Shown: piece by piece, positions 14,966-24,513 of the stretch | How positions within the stretch are numbered: position 1 is the stretch's first letter | Layout: each line of letters opens with the position of its first letter | NCBI GenBank assembly: GCA_020634515.1 | Contig: JACKBL010000003.1 | Coordinates: forward strand, 434,001 to 498,000 | DNA length: 64,000 bases | From: Ardenticatenales bacterium | Lineage (GTDB): Bacteria > Chloroflexota > Anaerolineae > Promineifilales > Promineifilaceae | Direction of reading: 5' to 3' | The notes under the pieces: model-generated | Seen by the model: the letters and a program-made list of their open reading frames with translations, nothing else | What the model was told of the DNA's origin: nothing | Database searches by the model: none | Made by a program: the position numbers and the translations under genes

Positions 14966-16058
14966 GGAATTGCTCAAAGGAAACGTTGCTTTCGCCGAAG
15001 CCGCCATTCGCGCGGGCTGCGACGCCTATTTTGGTTATCCCATCACGCCCCAGACAGAACTGCTGGAACACATGTCCAAACGCATGATCGAACTCGGGCG
15101 TGTTTTCTTGCAAGCGGAAAGCGAAGTAGCCGCCGTGAACATGGTCTACGGCGCCGCCGCCGCCGGCGCGCACGTCATGACCTCCTCCAGCAGCCCCGGC
15201 ATCAGCCTCATGCAGGAAGGTTTCAGCTACATGGCCGGCTCCGAAGTGCCCGCCGTGGTAATTGACATCATGCGCGGCGGCCCCGGCCTGGGAAACATCC
15301 AGCCTAGCCAATCCGACTACTACCAGGTAACCAAATCGGCGGGTCATGGGGATTTCCACCCGATTGTGCTGGCTCCTTCCACCGTGCAGGAAGCCATCGA
15401 CTTGACGGTGCTGGCCTTTGATCTGGCGCAGGAGTACCGCACACTGGTCTTCGTGGTGGCCGACGGCGCTATCGGGCAGATGATGGAACCGGCGGAACTC
15501 CCCCCCATGCGTCCGCTGCCAGAAAGACGCCCGCAATGGGCGCTCACGGGCGCAAAAGGACGCCCACGGAATATCATCAATTCCCTGTACCTGGGGGCGG
15601 CCAACCTGGAAACCTTGAACCAGCAGCTTCAGGCCAAGCTCATGCGCATCATGGCGCGCGAAGTGCGCTACGAAACACAAAACACGGAAGACGCGGATGT
15701 GCTGTTGGTGGCCTTTGGCACGGCGGCGCGCGTGGCGCAAACGGCCATGCAGCGCTTGCAGGGCGAAGGGCTGAAAGTGGGGTTGTTCCGCCCCATTTCG
15801 TTGTGGCCTTTCCCGGAAAAGGCGCTGTTGGCGGCAACGCGGCCGGCAAAGGCCGTGCTGGTTGTGGAGATGAACGCGGGCCAGATGGTGCATGATGTGC
15901 GTGAGTATCTGGGCAATCGTCTTCCGGTGCGGTTCCTGGGTCGCATGGGCGGCACCATTCCGATGCCGGAAGAAGTAGAGAATGAGGTTCGTATGCTGCT
16001 GGCGCGGGAAGAAGTGCCGGCATTTACCCCGGAGGGCGGCAATGGTCACCTTAACTAA
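14958..16058 (+). CDS. 2-oxoacid:ferredoxin oxidoreductase, alpha subunit
   Basis: A 366-residue subunit of the VorB/KorA type. Recognisable features are the N-terminal pyrimidine-binding domain (KGNVAFAEAAIRAGCDAYFGYPITPQTE read in short stretches, GYPITPQ), the SSSSPGISLMQEG segment and the C-terminal domain II (VAFGTAARV, VGLFRPISLWPFP). These complexes oxidatively decarboxylate 2-oxoacids with CoA to acyl-CoA, CO2 and reduced ferredoxin. The substrate (branched-chain 2-oxoacids versus 2-oxoglutarate) cannot be fixed from sequence; the embedded aminotransferase favours amino-acid-derived oxoacids. It starts in an overlap with the delta subunit behind CAGGAGG. Confidence 0.9.
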   Translation: MPKELLKGNVAFAEAAIRAGCDAYFGYPITPQTELLEHMSKRMIELGRVFLQAESEVAAVNMVYGAAAAGAHVMTSSSSPGISLMQEGFSYMAGSEVPAVVIDIMRGGPGLGNIQPSQSDYYQVTKSAGHGDFHPIVLAPSTVQEAIDLTVLAFDLAQEYRTLVFVVADGAIGQMMEPAELPPMRPLPERRPQWALTGAKGRPRNIINSLYLGAANLETLNQQLQAKLMRIMAREVRYETQNTEDADVLLVAFGTAARVAQTAMQRLQGEGLKVGLFRPISLWPFPEKALLAATRPAKAVLVVEMNAGQMVHDVREYLGNRLPVRFLGRMGGTIPMPEEVENEVRMLLAREEVPAFTPEGGNGHLN

Positions 16059-16833
16059 CCAGGAAGAAATCGTCTATCAGCGTCCCCAATCCCTGGCCGA
16101 CGTCTACACGCACTACTGCCCCGGCTGCACCCACGGAACCGCCCACCGCCTCGTCGCCGAAGTCATCGACGAACTCGGCCTGCAAAACGACACCATCCTC
16201 GTCGCCTCCGTCGGCTGCTCCGTCTTCGCCTACAACTACTTCGACGTAGACGCCTGCGAAGCCGCCCACGGGCGCGCCCCCGCCATGGCCACCGGCATCA
16301 AGCGTGTCCACCCCGACAAAATCGTCTTCACCTACCAGGGCGACGGCGACCTGGCCTCCATCGGCATGGGCGAAGTCGTCCACGCCGCCAGCCGCGGCGA
16401 GCAAATCACCGTTATCTTCATCAATAACGCCATCTACGGCATGACGGGTGGGCAAATGGCCCCCACCAGCCTCATCGGGCAAAAAACCACCTCCTCCCCC
16501 TTCGGACGAGACGCCCACCTCACCGGTCAGCCGGTCCGCATGGCGGAACTGCTGGCCGGCCTACCCGGAACCGTCTACAGCGTCCGCCGCAGCCTGCACG
16601 ATGCCCGTCACGTCATCCAGGCGAAAAAAGCCGTCAAAACTGCCTTTACCGCCCAAATGCGCGGCCTCGGCTTCAGCATCGTGGAACTGCTCTCCTCCTG
16701 CCCCACCAACTGGGGCCTGACGCCTTGCGACGCGCTGGACTGGATCAAGGAAAGCATGATCCCCTACTACCCTCTGGGCGACTACAAAGTGATCGACGAA
16801 CTGCAAGACACGACGCGGCGCGGTCGCCGCTAA
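16042..16833 (+). CDS. 2-oxoacid:ferredoxin oxidoreductase, beta subunit (TPP-binding)
   Basis: A 263-residue subunit. I chose the ATG at 16042, behind GGAGGGCGG and overlapping the alpha-subunit end by 17 bases, rather than the longer frame upstream. The N-terminal CPGCTHG motif and the thiamine diphosphate motif GDGDLASIGMGE followed by INNAIYGMTGGQ (about residues 85-140) are intact. It binds TPP and Mg2+ and carries out the decarboxylation together with the alpha subunit. The coding strand is sharply C-rich from the TGCCGGCA at 16015 onward. Confidence 0.92.
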   Translation: MVTLTNQEEIVYQRPQSLADVYTHYCPGCTHGTAHRLVAEVIDELGLQNDTILVASVGCSVFAYNYFDVDACEAAHGRAPAMATGIKRVHPDKIVFTYQGDGDLASIGMGEVVHAASRGEQITVIFINNAIYGMTGGQMAPTSLIGQKTTSSPFGRDAHLTGQPVRMAELLAGLPGTVYSVRRSLHDARHVIQAKKAVKTAFTAQMRGLGFSIVELLSSCPTNWGLTPCDALDWIKESMIPYYPLGDYKVIDELQDTTRRGRR

Positions 16834-16853
16834 TTCTCACAGGAGATGAGACC

Positions 16854-18125
16854 ATGACGACCCCGTGGAAAAACCGCTATGCGCAGCGAATGCATGGCAT
16901 GGGCAGTTCCGTCATCCGCGAACTGCTCAAACTAACCGAACAACCGGACATCATTTCGTTCGCCGGCGGCCTGCCCGCCCCCGAACTTTTCCCCGTAACC
17001 CAATTTGAGGAAGCCACGGCGCGCGTTTTGCGGGCGCACGGCAGCAAGGCGCTGCAATACAGCACCACCGAGGGGTATTTGCCCTTGCGCCAGTTTATTG
17101 TGGACTCAATGGCCCAATACGGCATCGAAGCCGCGCCGGAAAACGTGCTCATCACCAGCGGATCGCAACAGGCGCTGGACCTGATCGGCAAAGTCCTGAT
17201 CAACCCCGGCGACACCGTCCTCACCGAGCGTCCCACCTACCTCGGCGCGCTGCAAGCGTGGCACGCCTACCAGGCGGAATTCGTGACCGTGCCCATTGAT
17301 GACGATGGGCTGCGCACCGACCTGCTGGAAGAGGCGCTCTGCAGCGGCCCCAAATTCATGTACATCTTGCCCAACTTCCAGAATCCGGGCGGCGTCACCC
17401 TCTCGCTGGAACGACGACAAGAACTAATCGCCATGTCCGACCGGTATGGCATCCCCATCATCGAAGACGATCCCTACGGCTCGTTACGTTTTGAAGAGGA
17501 ACATCTGCCACCGCTGGTCGTGCTGGACGCGGCCAAACTCAACCACCGCCCCGGCAACAACGGCAACGGGCGCGGCTATTTGCGCGGCAACGTCATCTAC
17601 CTGAGTACGTTCTCCAAGACGCTGGCGCCCGGTCTACGCCTGGGATGGGTGGTGGCCCCGACGGACGTGATCAAGCGGTGCGTGATGGCCAAGCAGGGAA
17701 TGGACCTGCACAGCAGCATTTTCGTGCAGATGGTGGCCCATGAAGTGATCAAAAATGGGTTCCTGAAGGAGCATGTGCGCCTGATTCGCCGCGTTTACCG
17801 CGAGCGACGGAACATTATGCTCGCGGCGCTGGAACGGTACTTCCCACCGGAGGTGAGCTGGACGCGGCCTCGCGGCGGCCTGTTCCTGTGGGTGACGCTG
17901 CCGGCATCTCTGGACGCGACCAAATTGCTGGAACAAGCCATCGCCAACAAGGTGGCCTTCGTGCCGGGCACGGCCTTCTACCCGGATGGCAGCGGTCATA
18001 ACACATTCCGCCTGAATTTTTCCAATGCCCAGCCGGAAAACATTGAGTTGGGCATCAAGCGGTTGGGAGAAGTCATTGCCGCGGCGCTGGCCGTGGAAAT
18101 GCCACGGGAACTGAGTTTTGCATGA
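16854..18125 (+). CDS. PLP-dependent aminotransferase (class I/II, LysN/2-aminoadipate type)
   Basis: A 423-residue fold-type I aminotransferase behind AGGAGATGAGACC. Visible features are FAGGLPAPELFP, the cofactor pocket ITSGSQQALDL, the NFQNPGG segment, DDPYGSLRF, and the Schiff-base lysine in STFSKTLAPGLRLGW (about residue 260). This subgroup includes 2-aminoadipate, aromatic and branched-chain aminotransferases of broad specificity. It sits between the beta and gamma genes of the 2-oxoacid oxidoreductase on the same strand, so it plausibly supplies the 2-oxoacids that the complex oxidises. Confidence 0.9.
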   Translation: MTTPWKNRYAQRMHGMGSSVIRELLKLTEQPDIISFAGGLPAPELFPVTQFEEATARVLRAHGSKALQYSTTEGYLPLRQFIVDSMAQYGIEAAPENVLITSGSQQALDLIGKVLINPGDTVLTERPTYLGALQAWHAYQAEFVTVPIDDDGLRTDLLEEALCSGPKFMYILPNFQNPGGVTLSLERRQELIAMSDRYGIPIIEDDPYGSLRFEEEHLPPLVVLDAAKLNHRPGNNGNGRGYLRGNVIYLSTFSKTLAPGLRLGWVVAPTDVIKRCVMAKQGMDLHSSIFVQMVAHEVIKNGFLKEHVRLIRRVYRERRNIMLAALERYFPPEVSWTRPRGGLFLWVTLPASLDATKLLEQAIANKVAFVPGTAFYPDGSGHNTFRLNFSNAQPENIELGIKRLGEVIAAALAVEMPRELSFA

Positions 18126-18166
18126 GGAGACTTCATGTGCGGCAGCACACCACCATAAATGACAAC

Positions 18167-18223
18167 ATCTTCCCGGAAGCTGTTACCCAGGACCATCATC
18201 CGTGAATGAGCTTCCGGGAAGAT
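18167..18223. repeat. 15-bp inverted repeat between aminotransferase and gamma-subunit genes
   Basis: ATCTTCCCGGAAGCT (18167-18181) is perfectly repeated in inverted orientation as AGCTTCCGGGAAGAT (18209-18223), with a 27-base loop, just ahead of the gamma-subunit ribosome binding site (AGAGGAG). It could be an operator, an mRNA-processing hairpin or a mobile palindrome; a related half (AGCTTCCGAGAAGAT) lies at about 33820. Confidence 0.65.
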
Positions 18224-18243
18224 CATTTTCAGAGGAGTATATA

Positions 18244-18810
18244 ATGGAGACTTCAATCGTTATCGCCGGCTTTGGCGGTCAGGGGGTGTTGTTCGCGGGG
18301 CAGTTGCTGGCATATGCCGGCATGGACTACCGCCACAACGTCACCTGGATCCCCTCCTACGGCCCGGAAATGCGTGGTGGTACGGCTAACTGCACCGTCA
18401 TCATCAGCGACGCGCCCATCGGCGCGCCCATCGTCGCCCGCCCAGACATCGCCATCGTTCTTAACCAACCCTCCTTCGAGAAATATGAGCCGCTGGTCAA
18501 GCCAGGCGGCCTGCTGGTCGTCAACAGCGCCATCGTCGCCATGCAATCCACCCGCACGGACATTGATGTTGTCTACGTGCCGGCAAACACCATTGCCAAC
18601 GAACTGGGCAGCGACAAAATGCTGAACATGGCCGCCGTGGGCGCCATGCTAGGCAAACGCCCCGTGCTGCCGCTCTCCGTGGTGGCAAACGCGCTGGTAG
18701 AACACCTGCCCGCTACCAAAGAGCATCTGATTGAGAGCAACCTGCAAGTCTTGCGGCGCGGCTTTGCCCTCGCCAGCGGCGAAACGGTTAGCTTGAACTT
18801 GAGCGAATAG
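18244..18810 (+). CDS. 2-oxoacid:ferredoxin oxidoreductase, gamma subunit
   Basis: A 188-residue subunit of the KorC/VorC type. The ATG at 18244 follows GAGGAGTATATA; an upstream ATG at 18202 would translate the palindrome. FGGQGVLFAGQLLAYAG near the N-terminus and WIPSYGPEMRGG (about residues 38-50) are hallmark motifs of the gamma domain, which binds CoA. With the delta, alpha and beta subunits at 14711-16833 it completes the complex. The palindrome at 18167-18223 may set its expression separately from the upstream genes. Confidence 0.9.
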   Translation: METSIVIAGFGGQGVLFAGQLLAYAGMDYRHNVTWIPSYGPEMRGGTANCTVIISDAPIGAPIVARPDIAIVLNQPSFEKYEPLVKPGGLLVVNSAIVAMQSTRTDIDVVYVPANTIANELGSDKMLNMAAVGAMLGKRPVLPLSVVANALVEHLPATKEHLIESNLQVLRRGFALASGETVSLNLSE

Positions 18811-18988
18811 ACGCGCCACCGATGCGCCTGCAACTAGTGGGCGCATCTCCCTTTTTGCGCTATAAAGAAGAGGGGCGTTGGGTCTTCTCACAGGGACGCC
18901 GCGCCCCTCTTATGTATTCCGCAATCGGCGGACAACGATCTACTGCCTATCCATCATCAACAGCTTTCATCATACGCGGAGACACTTT

Positions 18989-19924
18989 ATGTTCCAGAAG
19001 ATACTCGTCCCTTTAGATGGCTCTGAGTTGGCCGAACGCGCCTTGCCCCTGGCGACGGCGCTGGCGGCGCAAGGAGGCGGCAGCTTGATGTTGCTGCGCG
19101 TGCCCATTTTCGACCTGCAAGAGTCACTGCTGCCGGCGGTGACGGAGCATTACGACGCGCGCTGGCGGGAGTATACGGCGGAGGATGCCGTGCGCGCCGC
19201 CGCCGCGTATCTGGACCGCCTGGCGACGAATCTGCGCGAAGAGGGGATTGTGGTGTACACGCGCGTGGTGGAGGGAGACCCGGCCGGCATTATCGTGGAC
19301 ATGGCGCAAACGGAAAACATAGACCTGATCGTGATGTCGCCGCGGGGCATCGCCGGCCTCACCCGTTGGGTTTTCGGCAGCGTCACGGAGCGGGTGCTGC
19401 GCCACGCGCCCTGTCCCGTCCTCGTCTCGCGCGCGCAGGATGCCGGCATTCAACGCATCTTCATCACCCTCGACGGCTCCACCGTAGCCGAACAAGCCCT
19501 TTCCCCCGGCCTGGCCCTGGCCGACCTGCTGCACGCGCCCGTCACCCTGTTGCGCGTCGAACCCCCCGTAGCCCACAACGTCGTCGAGGAGATGGTCATC
19601 GAACTGGCCCTCGCCGACGATGACGCCGTGGAGCAGTTGACCGACGCGGCCCTGGCAAACGCCGCCCTCTACCTGAACGAAATCGCCGCCCGCCACGAGC
19701 AGCCGGGGCGCACGCCGCAAAAATCGCTCCTCCTCGGCGCTGCCGCGGAGCGCATTCTGCAGACGGCGGCAGAAGTCCCGGAAAGCCTCATCGTCATGGC
19801 CTCGCACGGGCGCACGGGCGTGCAGCGCTGGGTCTACGGCAGCGTCACGGAAAAAGTGATGCGCGGCACGGAAGCCTCGCTCCTGATCATTCGATCCCCA
19901 TCCGCCGGCCAGCCAACCCCGTAA
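18989..19924 (+). CDS. Universal stress protein with two UspA domains
   Basis: A 311-residue cytosolic protein. The ATG at 18989 (site GCGGAGACAC) begins MFQKILVPLDGSELAERAL. Two UspA domains lie at about residues 1-148 and 152-305. Each retains the ATP-binding pattern G-2X-G-9X-G(S/T): SPRGIAGLTRWVFGSVTE in the first and SHGRTGVQRWVYGSVTE in the second. Such tandem Usp proteins bind ATP and are induced by starvation or respiratory stress. The stop codon abuts the prephenate dehydratase ATG, indicating co-transcription. Confidence 0.9.
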   Translation: MFQKILVPLDGSELAERALPLATALAAQGGGSLMLLRVPIFDLQESLLPAVTEHYDARWREYTAEDAVRAAAAYLDRLATNLREEGIVVYTRVVEGDPAGIIVDMAQTENIDLIVMSPRGIAGLTRWVFGSVTERVLRHAPCPVLVSRAQDAGIQRIFITLDGSTVAEQALSPGLALADLLHAPVTLLRVEPPVAHNVVEEMVIELALADDDAVEQLTDAALANAALYLNEIAARHEQPGRTPQKSLLLGAAAERILQTAAEVPESLIVMASHGRTGVQRWVYGSVTEKVMRGTEASLLIIRSPSAGQPTP

Positions 19925-20788
19925 ATGATGAGCGAATCCGCGCCCGTCGTCGCCTTCCAGGGAGAACTGGGGGCATACTCGCATCAGGCCATCCACCAGC
20001 ATTTTGGCGACCGGGTGCGTGTGCTGCCTTGCGTGAGTTTTGCCGGCATTTTCGACGCCATCCACCACGGTCAAGCCACGCACGGAATGCTCCCCGTGGA
20101 AAACTCCCTCGCCGGAACCGTCATCCCCGCCTACGACGAACTCAGCGACCACGACCTGCGCATCCAGGCGGAAGTCATCTTCCGCGTTAGCCACTGCCTC
20201 CTGGCCCCGCCGGCCACGCCCCTCAGCGACGTGCGGCGCGCGCGCTCCCATCCGCAGGCGCTGGCGCAGTGCGCGCGCACATTGCGCCGCCTGGAACTGG
20301 AGCCGGTCGTGGATTACGATACGGCGGGCGCGGCCCGCGATCTGGCCGCCCATCCCCAACCACACACGGCGGCCATCGCCAGCCGCCTCGCCGCCGAAAT
20401 TTATGGGTTGGAGGTGTTAAATGCCGGCATTGAGGACGAAACCGCCAATTATACGCGCTTTTTTCTCCTCGGCAGCGCCGACCCGCCCCGCCGCGACCCC
20501 AGCAAAACCTCCATCATCTTCACCACCCGCCACATCCCCGGCGCACTCTATCACGTCCTGGGCGAACTGGCCCGGCGCGACATCAACCTGACCAAGATCG
20601 AATCCCGCCCCCGGCGTAACCGCCCCTGGCATTACCGCTTCTTCGTTGATTTCGAGGGGCACGAGGACGACCCCCACGTACGCGCCGCCCTGCTGGGCAT
20701 CCTCAAACGCGCCTCCTCCCTCAAACTCCTCGGCTCCTACCCCGCCGCCCAACAACCGATGTCCGACGAACCACCAACCGAAAACTAA
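19925..20788 (+). CDS. pheA: Prephenate dehydratase
   Basis: A 287-residue monofunctional enzyme converting prephenate to phenylpyruvate in phenylalanine synthesis. The catalytic domain covers about residues 8-183 (FQGELGAYSHQA, LPVENSLAGTV, and the NYTRFF active-site Thr-Arg-Phe motif). A C-terminal ACT domain (about 195-270) has the ESRP phenylalanine-binding motif (KIESRPRRNRPW), so feedback inhibition is likely. The start is the ATGATG directly after the UspA stop; no Shine-Dalgarno is visible, which fits translational coupling. Chorismate synthase lies 20 kb away. Confidence 0.93.
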   Translation: MMSESAPVVAFQGELGAYSHQAIHQHFGDRVRVLPCVSFAGIFDAIHHGQATHGMLPVENSLAGTVIPAYDELSDHDLRIQAEVIFRVSHCLLAPPATPLSDVRRARSHPQALAQCARTLRRLELEPVVDYDTAGAARDLAAHPQPHTAAIASRLAAEIYGLEVLNAGIEDETANYTRFFLLGSADPPRRDPSKTSIIFTTRHIPGALYHVLGELARRDINLTKIESRPRRNRPWHYRFFVDFEGHEDDPHVRAALLGILKRASSLKLLGSYPAAQQPMSDEPPTEN

Positions 20789-20795
20789 AACCACC

Positions 20796-20896
20796 GTGAC
20801 TATACAGGTCATCTGCCCAGATTGGACCAATTTGCTCTCGTTAAATCCTATATGTCTACAAAATTGGTCCAATCTCTCGGAGACGTGAATAGTTAC
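20796..20896. repeat. 101-bp GTAAC-ended palindromic element, subfamily 2, copy 1
   Basis: The unit runs from GTGAC to GTTAC with the core inverted pair AGATTGGACCAATTT / AAATTGGTCCAATCT. It is nearly the reverse complement of the 38240-38342 copy over its full length, and shares the core with subfamily 1. Confidence 0.8.
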
Positions 20897-20925
20897 AAAC
20901 CACTTACTGTTTCCAGGAGTCTCCC

Positions 20926-21825
20926 ATGCACCAATCTTTTGTCACTACCACGCGCGGATTAGACCGCACCTCCCCGCCCATGCGTCTATACGAAAAGGCG
21001 AAACGGCTGGGCATCTGGAATCCCGACGACCTGGACTTTAGCCAGGACAAGGCGGATTGGCAGCGCCTGACGCCGGATGAACAAGACCTGGTGTTGCGTT
21101 TGACCTCGCTGTTTCAATCGGGCGAGGAGGCGGTGACGCTGGACTTGCTGCCCCTGATCATGGCGATTGCCCGGGAGGGTCGCCTGGAAGAGGAGATGTA
21201 TCTGACGACGTTTCTCTGGGAGGAGGCGAAGCACACCGATTTCTTCAACCGCTTTCTGGTGGAGGTAGCGGGCGTCCAGGGGAATCTGAATCATTACCAC
21301 ACGCCCAGTTACCGCGCAATTTTTTATGAGGCGCTGCCGGCATCCCTGCAAGCCCTGCGCGACGATCCCTCCCCCGCCGCCCAGGTGCGCGCCTCCGTGA
21401 CCTACAACATGGTCGTGGAAGGCATGCTGGCGGAAACAGGCTACCACGCCTATTTTACGGTGATGGCAAAGCGAGATTTATTCCCCGGTCAGCGGCAAGG
21501 CATTTACTATCTGAAGCAGGACGAATCCCGCCACATCGCCTATGGCATTTACCTGCTTTCGCGCCTGATCGCGGCGGATGACTCTTTATGGCAGGTGGTG
21601 GAGGATACGTTTAATGAGTTGGTGATGCCGGCAATCACCATCATCAGCGAGGGACTATCCGCCTACGACGACCCCAAACCCTTCGACATCACGGAAGCGG
21701 AGTTCATCGGCTACGCCATGAGCCAGGTGGAAAAACGCATTGCCCGCCTCGAACGCGCCCGCGGCGCCTCCCTCAACGACATCTACCGCGTCACCCAAGA
21801 CGCCATAGACCACGACGACGCCTGA
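20926..21825 (+). CDS. R2-like ligand-binding oxidase (R2lox)
   Basis: A 299-residue ferritin-fold protein behind a CCAGGAGT site. The metal ligands are all present: Glu67, Glu100 and His103 (EEAKH), Glu165, Glu200 and His203 (DESRH). Val70 and Tyr160 occupy the positions that form the Val-Tyr ether crosslink in characterised R2lox proteins, which carry a Mn/Fe cofactor and bind a long-chain fatty acid. The spacing matches that family exactly and differs from ribonucleotide reductase R2. No R1 subunit is nearby. The physiological reaction of R2lox is still unknown. Confidence 0.9.
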   Translation: MHQSFVTTTRGLDRTSPPMRLYEKAKRLGIWNPDDLDFSQDKADWQRLTPDEQDLVLRLTSLFQSGEEAVTLDLLPLIMAIAREGRLEEEMYLTTFLWEEAKHTDFFNRFLVEVAGVQGNLNHYHTPSYRAIFYEALPASLQALRDDPSPAAQVRASVTYNMVVEGMLAETGYHAYFTVMAKRDLFPGQRQGIYYLKQDESRHIAYGIYLLSRLIAADDSLWQVVEDTFNELVMPAITIISEGLSAYDDPKPFDITEAEFIGYAMSQVEKRIARLERARGASLNDIYRVTQDAIDHDDA

Positions 21826-21835
21826 AAAAAACAAA

Positions 21836-21866
21836 AACCGGGTTTCTCATAGAAACCCGGTTTTCA
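21836..21866. terminator. Bidirectional hairpin terminator between R2lox and sdhB
   Basis: AACCGGGTTTCT (21836-21847) pairs perfectly with AGAAACCCGGTT (21851-21862) around a three-base loop. It has A-runs on the left and TTTT on the right, so it can end transcripts from both convergent genes. Its CCGGG core is shared with the repeats at 6640 and 13592. Confidence 0.8.
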
Positions 21867-21874
21867 TCAGTGCG

Positions 21875-22600
<726 letters not shown>

Positions 22601-22695
22601 CATCATCTCCTCAAATAACAGGATACTGATTCACGCGGAAAAACGCCGACGAGAAAAACTGCGCCATCGGCGTCATCTGCGCCATCTGTGATTTC

Positions 22696-24486
22696 CTAGT
22701 AGACGCGCTTTTTCGGCTCGTAACGTCCCAACGTCACGGGTTTGTAACGCAATTCATAGCTGCCATCTTCCCGGCGCGCGCAGAAGGTGTGCTTCAGCCA
22801 GTTCACATCATCTCGCTCTGGATAATCATCACGCGCATGGCCGCCACGGCTCTCCGTGCGCGCCAGCGCCGAAAGCGTCGTCACCTCCGCCAGGTCCAGC
22901 AGACAGCCCAGTTCCCACGCCTCCAGCAAGTCCGTATTGAACTGCTTGCCCTTGTCATCCACCAGGATGTCCCGGTATTCCTGCTGCAAAACGCGCAGCG
23001 TGTTTTTCCCCCGTTGCAGCAGTTCCTCCGTGCGGAAGACGCCCACATTGGCCGTCATGGCTTTCTGCATCTTCTCCCGCACCAGGTGGGGCTTGACGGT
23101 TCCCTTGTGCGCGCGAATGCGCTCGAACTCCGCCATGATCTCGTCGGCAGCCCCATCGGGCAGCGGAGCCAGGTCAGTCTGGTTACAATACTCAACCATG
23201 TGCTTGCCGCTACGCCGCCCGAACACAACCAGGTCTACCAGCGAATTCGTCCCCAGGCGGTTCGCGCCGTGTACGGAGACACAGGCGACCTCCCCTGCCG
23301 CGTACATCCCGTCCAGCACCGTCCCCTGCGTATCTAGCACCACGCGCCCGTCCACGTCCGTAGGAATGCCCCCCATGGCGTAGTGAGCCGTCGGCTGCAC
23401 CGGCATCGGCTCCTTCAAGGGATCAATGCCCAGATAGGTGCGCGTGAAGTCGGCGATGTCCGGCAATTTCGCTTCAATATAAGCATCGTCAATGCGCTTC
23501 GTCTCCCCCTCTTTCTCGAAATAGGCGTTGACCGTCTGCGGACGCACGTCCAGATGCACGTAGTTCTTGCCGTTGATGCCCTTGCCGCGCTCTACTTCCA
23601 GGTAAATGGCCCGGCTGACCACGTCGCGGCTGGCCAGGTCTTTGATGGAAGGCGCGTACCGCTCCATAAACCGCTCCCCGTCCGCGTTCAGCAGCACGCC
23701 GCCCTCGCCGCGCACGCCTTCGGTGATCAGGATGCCCAGTTTGAAGATGCCCGTCGGATGGAATTGGAAGAATTCCATATCCTCCAACGGTACACCGCGA
23801 CGCAAACAGATCGCCGCGCCATCTCCGGTGAGCGAATGGGCGTTGGAAGTCACTTCCCAACAACGACCCCAGCCGCCCGTGGCAAAAAGCACCGCTTTGC
23901 TGTGGAAGATGTGGAAATCGCCCGTGGCAATATCCACGGCAACAATGCCGCGCACCTGGTTGCCCACGCGGATCAAGTCTACGACCTGGTACTCGTCGTA
24001 GAAATTGACGTTGTTCTTAATGCACTGCTGGTACAGCGTCTGCAAGATCATGTGCCCCGTGCGGTCGGCGGCGTGGCAGGCGCGGTGGACCGGCTTGCCG
24101 GTTTCGTTATTGGTATGACCGCCAAAGCGGCGCTGCGAAATTTTGCCGTTGGGGAAGCGATCAAAGGGCAGACCCATGTGTTCCAGTTCAATGACGGCAT
24201 CGATGGCTTCCTTACACATCACGTCTACCGTATCCTGGTCGGCGAGATAATCGGAGCCTTTTACAGTATCGTAGGCGTGCCATTCCCAACTGTCCGTCTC
24301 GTCATCTTTGTTCGCCAGAGCAGCGCTGATGCCTCCCTGGGCCGCGCCCGTGTGGGAGCGTGTGGGGTAGAGCTTGGACAAAACGGCGACTTTGACCGAC
24401 TTACTGGCGTGCAGCGCCGCCATCAGGCCAGCGCCGCCCGCGCCCACGATGACGGCGTCAAAATGGTGTATGTGAGGTTGTGACAT
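22696..24486 (-). CDS. sdhA: Succinate dehydrogenase flavoprotein subunit
   Basis: A 596-residue subunit with the N-terminal FAD fold (VIVGAGGAGLMAALHAS), the covalent-FAD histidine His45 (TRSHTGAAQGG), the active-site regions QFHPTGI and RGEGG, and the C-terminal helical domain with SRGGHARDDYP. It oxidises succinate to fumarate (or the reverse) in the TCA cycle. It lies 27 bases downstream of the membrane-anchor gene and 95 bases upstream of sdhB, all on the minus strand. Confidence 0.95.
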   Translation of the reverse strand: MSQPHIHHFDAVIVGAGGAGLMAALHASKSVKVAVLSKLYPTRSHTGAAQGGISAALANKDDETDSWEWHAYDTVKGSDYLADQDTVDVMCKEAIDAVIELEHMGLPFDRFPNGKISQRRFGGHTNNETGKPVHRACHAADRTGHMILQTLYQQCIKNNVNFYDEYQVVDLIRVGNQVRGIVAVDIATGDFHIFHSKAVLFATGGWGRCWEVTSNAHSLTGDGAAICLRRGVPLEDMEFFQFHPTGIFKLGILITEGVRGEGGVLLNADGERFMERYAPSIKDLASRDVVSRAIYLEVERGKGINGKNYVHLDVRPQTVNAYFEKEGETKRIDDAYIEAKLPDIADFTRTYLGIDPLKEPMPVQPTAHYAMGGIPTDVDGRVVLDTQGTVLDGMYAAGEVACVSVHGANRLGTNSLVDLVVFGRRSGKHMVEYCNQTDLAPLPDGAADEIMAEFERIRAHKGTVKPHLVREKMQKAMTANVGVFRTEELLQRGKNTLRVLQQEYRDILVDDKGKQFNTDLLEAWELGCLLDLAEVTTLSALARTESRGGHARDDYPERDDVNWLKHTFCARREDGSYELRYKPVTLGRYEPKKRVY

Positions 24487-24513
24487 GTGATTTTGCCTCT
24501 ATGTCTGTGGCTC

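Noticed and set aside
20926..21825. Ribonucleotide reductase R2 subunit
   Set aside because: The ligand spacing and the Val/Tyr crosslink positions match R2lox, and no R1 gene is nearby.
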